15,419 nucleotides of DNA from contig CP070771.1 in assembly GCA_020345785.1 (NCBI GenBank), positions 350,962 to 366,380 of the forward strand, in the 5' to 3' direction. The stretch's first letter is position 1; each line of letters opens with the position of its first letter. Positions 13,508 to 15,419 of the stretch are shown here, piece by piece. The translations under genes were made by a program, and so were the position numbers. The stretch comes from Desulfobacterales bacterium (GTDB lineage Bacteria; Desulfobacterota; Desulfobacteria; Desulfobacterales; JAFDCJ01). The notes below the pieces were generated by a model, which had not been told where the DNA came from, did not search any database, and was given only the letters and a program-made list of their open reading frames with translations.

Positions 13508-13536
13508 GGCAGGGCCGGAAAAAGCCCGGCCCTGCC
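13508..13536. repeat. Stable GC-rich hairpin (11-bp perfect stem)
   Basis: GGCAGGGCCGG (13508-13518) and CCGGCCCTGCC (13526-13536) pair perfectly around a seven-base A-rich loop. It lies between two minus-strand operons. The reverse-strand transcript would continue with AAAATGAGG, so there is no T-run and it is not a standard intrinsic terminator. It may back up the cydB terminator, stabilise RNA or be a REP-like repeat. Confidence 0.6.
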
Positions 13537-13611
13537 GCCATGATTTAACGTTTCATAAACAACGCGAACAAAGAATATTATGATGGTATCTGGATTTTTG
13601 GTTTGCTTTAT

Positions 13612-13726
13612 CTCCATTCATATGCCGGCGGCATGGTTTTAAGTTTGGACCACCAAAAAAACTTCCGCTGTAGCGGTAAAACCTTTTCAACTCTCAATGG
13701 TATCGCTGGTGGCTTATGAATGGAGG
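13612..13726. repeat. Nested inverted-repeat element just after cydB
   Basis: CTCCATTCATATGCC (13612-13626) and GGCTTATGAATGGAG (13711-13725) are inverted repeats with one mismatch in 15. Inside them GGTTTTA (13635-13641) pairs with TAAAACC (13677-13683), and within that lies CCGC/GCGG (13665-13676). A separate small palindrome ATGCCGGCGGCAT sits in the left part. The whole 114-base unit could fold as one branched hairpin, as a small structured RNA or a miniature inverted-repeat element would. It abuts the cydB stop codon. Confidence 0.5.
13653..13680 (-). terminator. Probable intrinsic terminator of cydAB
   Basis: The reverse-strand transcript reads CCGC-UACA-GCGG, then AAG and a run of seven U (13655-13661 as A on the plus strand). 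The stem is short (four strong pairs, perhaps two more), but the U-run and place, about 50 bases after the cydB stop, suit an intrinsic terminator. Confidence 0.5.
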
Positions 13727-14743
13727 TTAATACGCCATGTCATCCTGTTTTACCTTCCCTTTGAACAGATGGTAAGCCCAGGCCTGGTAAATCAGTACGA
13801 TCGGGACAAACATAATTACCACTACCAGCATAATTTTCAGCGTCAGATCGCTGGAAGCGGAATTGTGCGCCGTCAGGCTGTAGGCGGCATCGATATTGGA
13901 TGGGAACATGTTGGGGTATAATCCGATAACGCCGTAAAAGGTTGCGGCAACGATGGTCAGCGCTGATGAGAACCAAGCCTTGAACAGCGCTTTTTTAGCC
14001 AGAAAAAACTTGATTCCAAGCAACCCCGCCACTGCCAGCAGGATGATTAAAAATAATACCGGATAGGCAAGATAGTTGTCATACAGCCGGGTGGCAAAAA
14101 GACTCGCAATCAGAAAGATGACGGCAAGGCCAAGCTCCACCGGCCATAGTTTATGGGCAGTTGCCATCGCCCGCTGCTGGAGGTCGCCCTCTGATTTGAT
14201 AGACAGCCACAGGGCGCCGTGCACCAGGAACAGGAGCAGGAACAGAATGCCGCCGATCAGGCCGTATGGATTTAACAGCGTAAACAAGGTGCCCTGATAA
14301 ACCCCGTCGCCATCAATGGGAATTCCCCGGAATATGTTGGCAAACGCTACGCCAAACAAAATGGCGGGCGCGATACTGCCGATGAAAACGCACACATCCC
14401 AGATTTTGCGCCATTGCGGGCTATCGACTTTGCCGCGAAATTCAAAGGCCACCCCCCGCACGATCAACGCAAAAAGGATCAACATCAGGGCGGAATACAG
14501 GGATGAAAACATCACGGCATACACCTTTGGAAAAGCCGCAAAGGTCACTCCGCCGGCGGTCAGCAGCCAGACTTCATTGCCGTCCCACAGCGGTCCCATG
14601 GCATTGACCATTACCTTTTTGTCTGCTTCGCTTTTACCGAGAACCGGCAGCAGGCTGCCGATACCCAGGTCAAATCCGTCGGTCATAAAATAAATGGCCC
14701 ATAAAAGGCCCCAGAGAAAAAACCATACAGACTCTAAACCCAT
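13727..14743 (-). CDS. cydB: Cytochrome bd ubiquinol/menaquinol oxidase subunit II
   Basis: The 338-residue protein has about eight or nine membrane segments. It shows the CydB signatures: YFMTDGFDLGIGSLLP (18-33), NAMGPLWDGNEVWLL (47-61, with the conserved W53-D54-G55-N56), GGVTFAAFPKVYAVMFSSLY and RGVAFEFRGK. Together with subunit I it forms the inner-membrane oxidase that reduces oxygen to water with electrons from quinol, without proton pumping. In anaerobes this high-affinity enzyme mainly removes oxygen. The protein is slightly shorter than the E. coli subunit (about 379 residues), normal for this subgroup. ATG at 14741-14743 has GGGAGG six bases upstream. It follows cydA on the same strand, but after an unusually long 252-base gap. 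A probable terminator follows. Confidence 0.95.
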   Translation of the reverse strand: MGLESVWFFLWGLLWAIYFMTDGFDLGIGSLLPVLGKSEADKKVMVNAMGPLWDGNEVWLLTAGGVTFAAFPKVYAVMFSSLYSALMLILFALIVRGVAFEFRGKVDSPQWRKIWDVCVFIGSIAPAILFGVAFANIFRGIPIDGDGVYQGTLFTLLNPYGLIGGILFLLLFLVHGALWLSIKSEGDLQQRAMATAHKLWPVELGLAVIFLIASLFATRLYDNYLAYPVLFLIILLAVAGLLGIKFFLAKKALFKAWFSSALTIVAATFYGVIGLYPNMFPSNIDAAYSLTAHNSASSDLTLKIMLVVVIMFVPIVLIYQAWAYHLFKGKVKQDDMAY

Positions 14744-14995
14744 TTCTACCTCCCTTTAGCCGGAAAATCCCGTCCGCCTGGCCGGCATGGCTTATTGGAC
14801 GGACCGAATATCCAAAGCTCGAAGTTCGAAATTCGAAACTGAAATATCATCGTAAAATTTCTCAAATCGGTTTTGGATGCTGCTCATTAGATTTTAAATT
14901 TGTTTCGGGTGTCGTGCTTCGGATTTCGAATTTATATTGTTGTTTATTTTCAATTTGGCCTTATCAACCCCATGCAATCCGCCATCGAGTGAATT
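14744..14995. repeat. cydA-cydB spacer with TTCGAA-rich intergenic repeat
   Basis: The 252-base spacer holds no gene. AAATTCGAAA (14829-14838) and TTTCGAATTT (14924-14933) are exact inverted copies. Around them are further variants (CTCGAAGTTCGAA, GTGCTTCGGATTTCG). CCGTCC and GGACGG near 14770 and 14797 form another small hairpin close to cydB. From memory, AT-rich intergenic repeats with TTCGAA and 'GTGCTTCGGATTTCG' words are common in Desulfobacterales; this was not checked. Confidence 0.45.
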
Positions 14996-15419
14996 CTAGG
15001 CGACTGCATCCGGACCTTTCACCGCATATCTGAATATCAGAAAATACCCGAGAGCGCCGAGCAGTCCATACACTCCAAGGAAAGCCACCAGTGAAACGGC
15101 CACCTGGGACACAGCTATCTGCGAAACCGCGTCCGCTGTTTTCATCAATCCGTAGACAATCCAGGGCTGCCTCCCCAACTCCGCCAGAAGCCAGCCCATT
15201 TCGATGGCAATAAAAGGCAGTGGAATGGAAAACAGCATCAGTTTCAGATACCAGGGATTTTCCAAAAGACGATTGCGAAAATAGACACCGATTAAGGTCA
15301 CCAGGGGGAAATACATTCCCAGGGCTACCATGGTCCTGAAAGAGAGAAATGTGAGCAAAACCGGAGGTCGCTCATCTATGGGAAAATCCTTTAAGCCCTT
15401 GACTTCGGCATTAAAATTG
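14996..15419 (-). CDS. cydA: Cytochrome bd oxidase subunit I, C-terminal part (runs off right edge)
   Basis: The reverse strand is open from the window edge to a TAG at 14996-14998, giving the last 140 residues or so. It reads NFNAEVKGLKDFPIDERPPV, then LLTFLSFRTMVALGMYF, a membrane segment, WLLAELGRQPWIVYGLMKTADAVS and a last membrane helix ending FRYAVKGPDAVA. GRQPW.VYG.L.T is the best-conserved C-terminal motif of CydA, and LTFLSFR.M follows the Q-loop region. The heme ligands and the quinol-binding loop lie outside the window. CydA binds hemes b558, b595 and d and oxidises the quinol. It is the first gene of the cyd pair, on the same strand as cydB. Confidence 0.93.
   Translation of the reverse strand, partial: NFNAEVKGLKDFPIDERPPVLLTFLSFRTMVALGMYFPLVTLIGVYFRNRLLENPWYLKLMLFSIPLPFIAIEMGWLLAELGRQPWIVYGLMKTADAVSQIAVSQVAVSLVAFLGVYGLLGALGYFLIFRYAVKGPDAVA

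Larger units (their letters stand above)
13321..13726. other. 406-base intergenic region between cydB and the corrinoid-protein gene
   Basis: No gene is seen in it. From right to left it holds a nested inverted-repeat element with the cydB terminator (13612-13726), a stable GC-rich hairpin (13508-13536), an A/T-rich tract (13460-13480), and the sigma-70 promoter of the methyltransferase/ABC operon (13411-13439). It thus separates the cyd transcript from the next operon. Confidence 0.7.

Noticed and set aside
13508..13536. GC hairpin as an intrinsic terminator
   Set aside because: Neither strand has a T-run directly after the stem.

Overview
The window looks like chromosomal DNA of a strict or facultative anaerobe, most likely a Desulfobacterota (deltaproteobacterial sulfate-reducer-like) organism. 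The reasons are a split corrinoid/homocysteine methyltransferase pair, a PilY1-type pilus adhesin, a cytochrome bd oxidase, AT-rich intergenic repeats built on TTCGAA words, and a gene that appears to use UGA as selenocysteine. No rRNA, tRNA, CRISPR array or insertion sequence was seen.

Layout. (1) 1-435, minus strand: the N-terminal part of a GNAT acetyltransferase running off the left edge, with an attC-like palindrome just upstream of it. (2) 436-1010: AT-rich DNA with one doubtful small ORF and two palindromes. (3) 1011-6329, plus strand: a PilX-like minor pilin followed by a 1504-residue PilY1-like adhesin. The adhesin carries a C-type lectin domain, two bacterial repeat domains, a DUF4114-like motif and a calcium-binding beta-propeller. 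(4) 6340-8223, minus strand: three single genes read in one direction (MddA/NnrU-like membrane methyltransferase, TIR protein, small STAS-like protein), separated by attC-like imperfect palindromes. This has the form of a gene-cassette array without an integrase (a CALIN). (5) 8504-8821, minus strand: a complete O6-alkylguanine-DNA alkyltransferase gene whose catalytic cysteine codon is replaced by in-frame TGA. A SECIS-like hairpin with a GGUC loop follows it, so it is read here as a selenoprotein; a six-frame ORF search would miss it. (6) 9009-13320, minus strand: a five-gene operon of corrinoid protein, homocysteine S-methyltransferase-like protein, and an ABC transporter (periplasmic binding protein, permease, ATPase). 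It is preceded by a near-consensus sigma-70 promoter, and an intercistronic hairpin follows the binding-protein gene. (7) 13612-15419, minus strand: cytochrome bd oxidase subunits II (complete) and I (C-terminal part, running off the right edge), with a probable terminator and a nested inverted-repeat element downstream of cydB.

How the parts fit. The pil genes make a surface adhesin that may bind glycans in a calcium-dependent way. The methyltransferase pair plus ABC importer suggests uptake of a compound linked to one-carbon or methionine metabolism. Cytochrome bd would remove oxygen at the membrane. The cassette-like genes are accessory (possible defence or signalling and volatile sulfur methylation). 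The two most unusual items are the candidate Sec-containing DNA alkyltransferase and the integrase-less cassette cluster.
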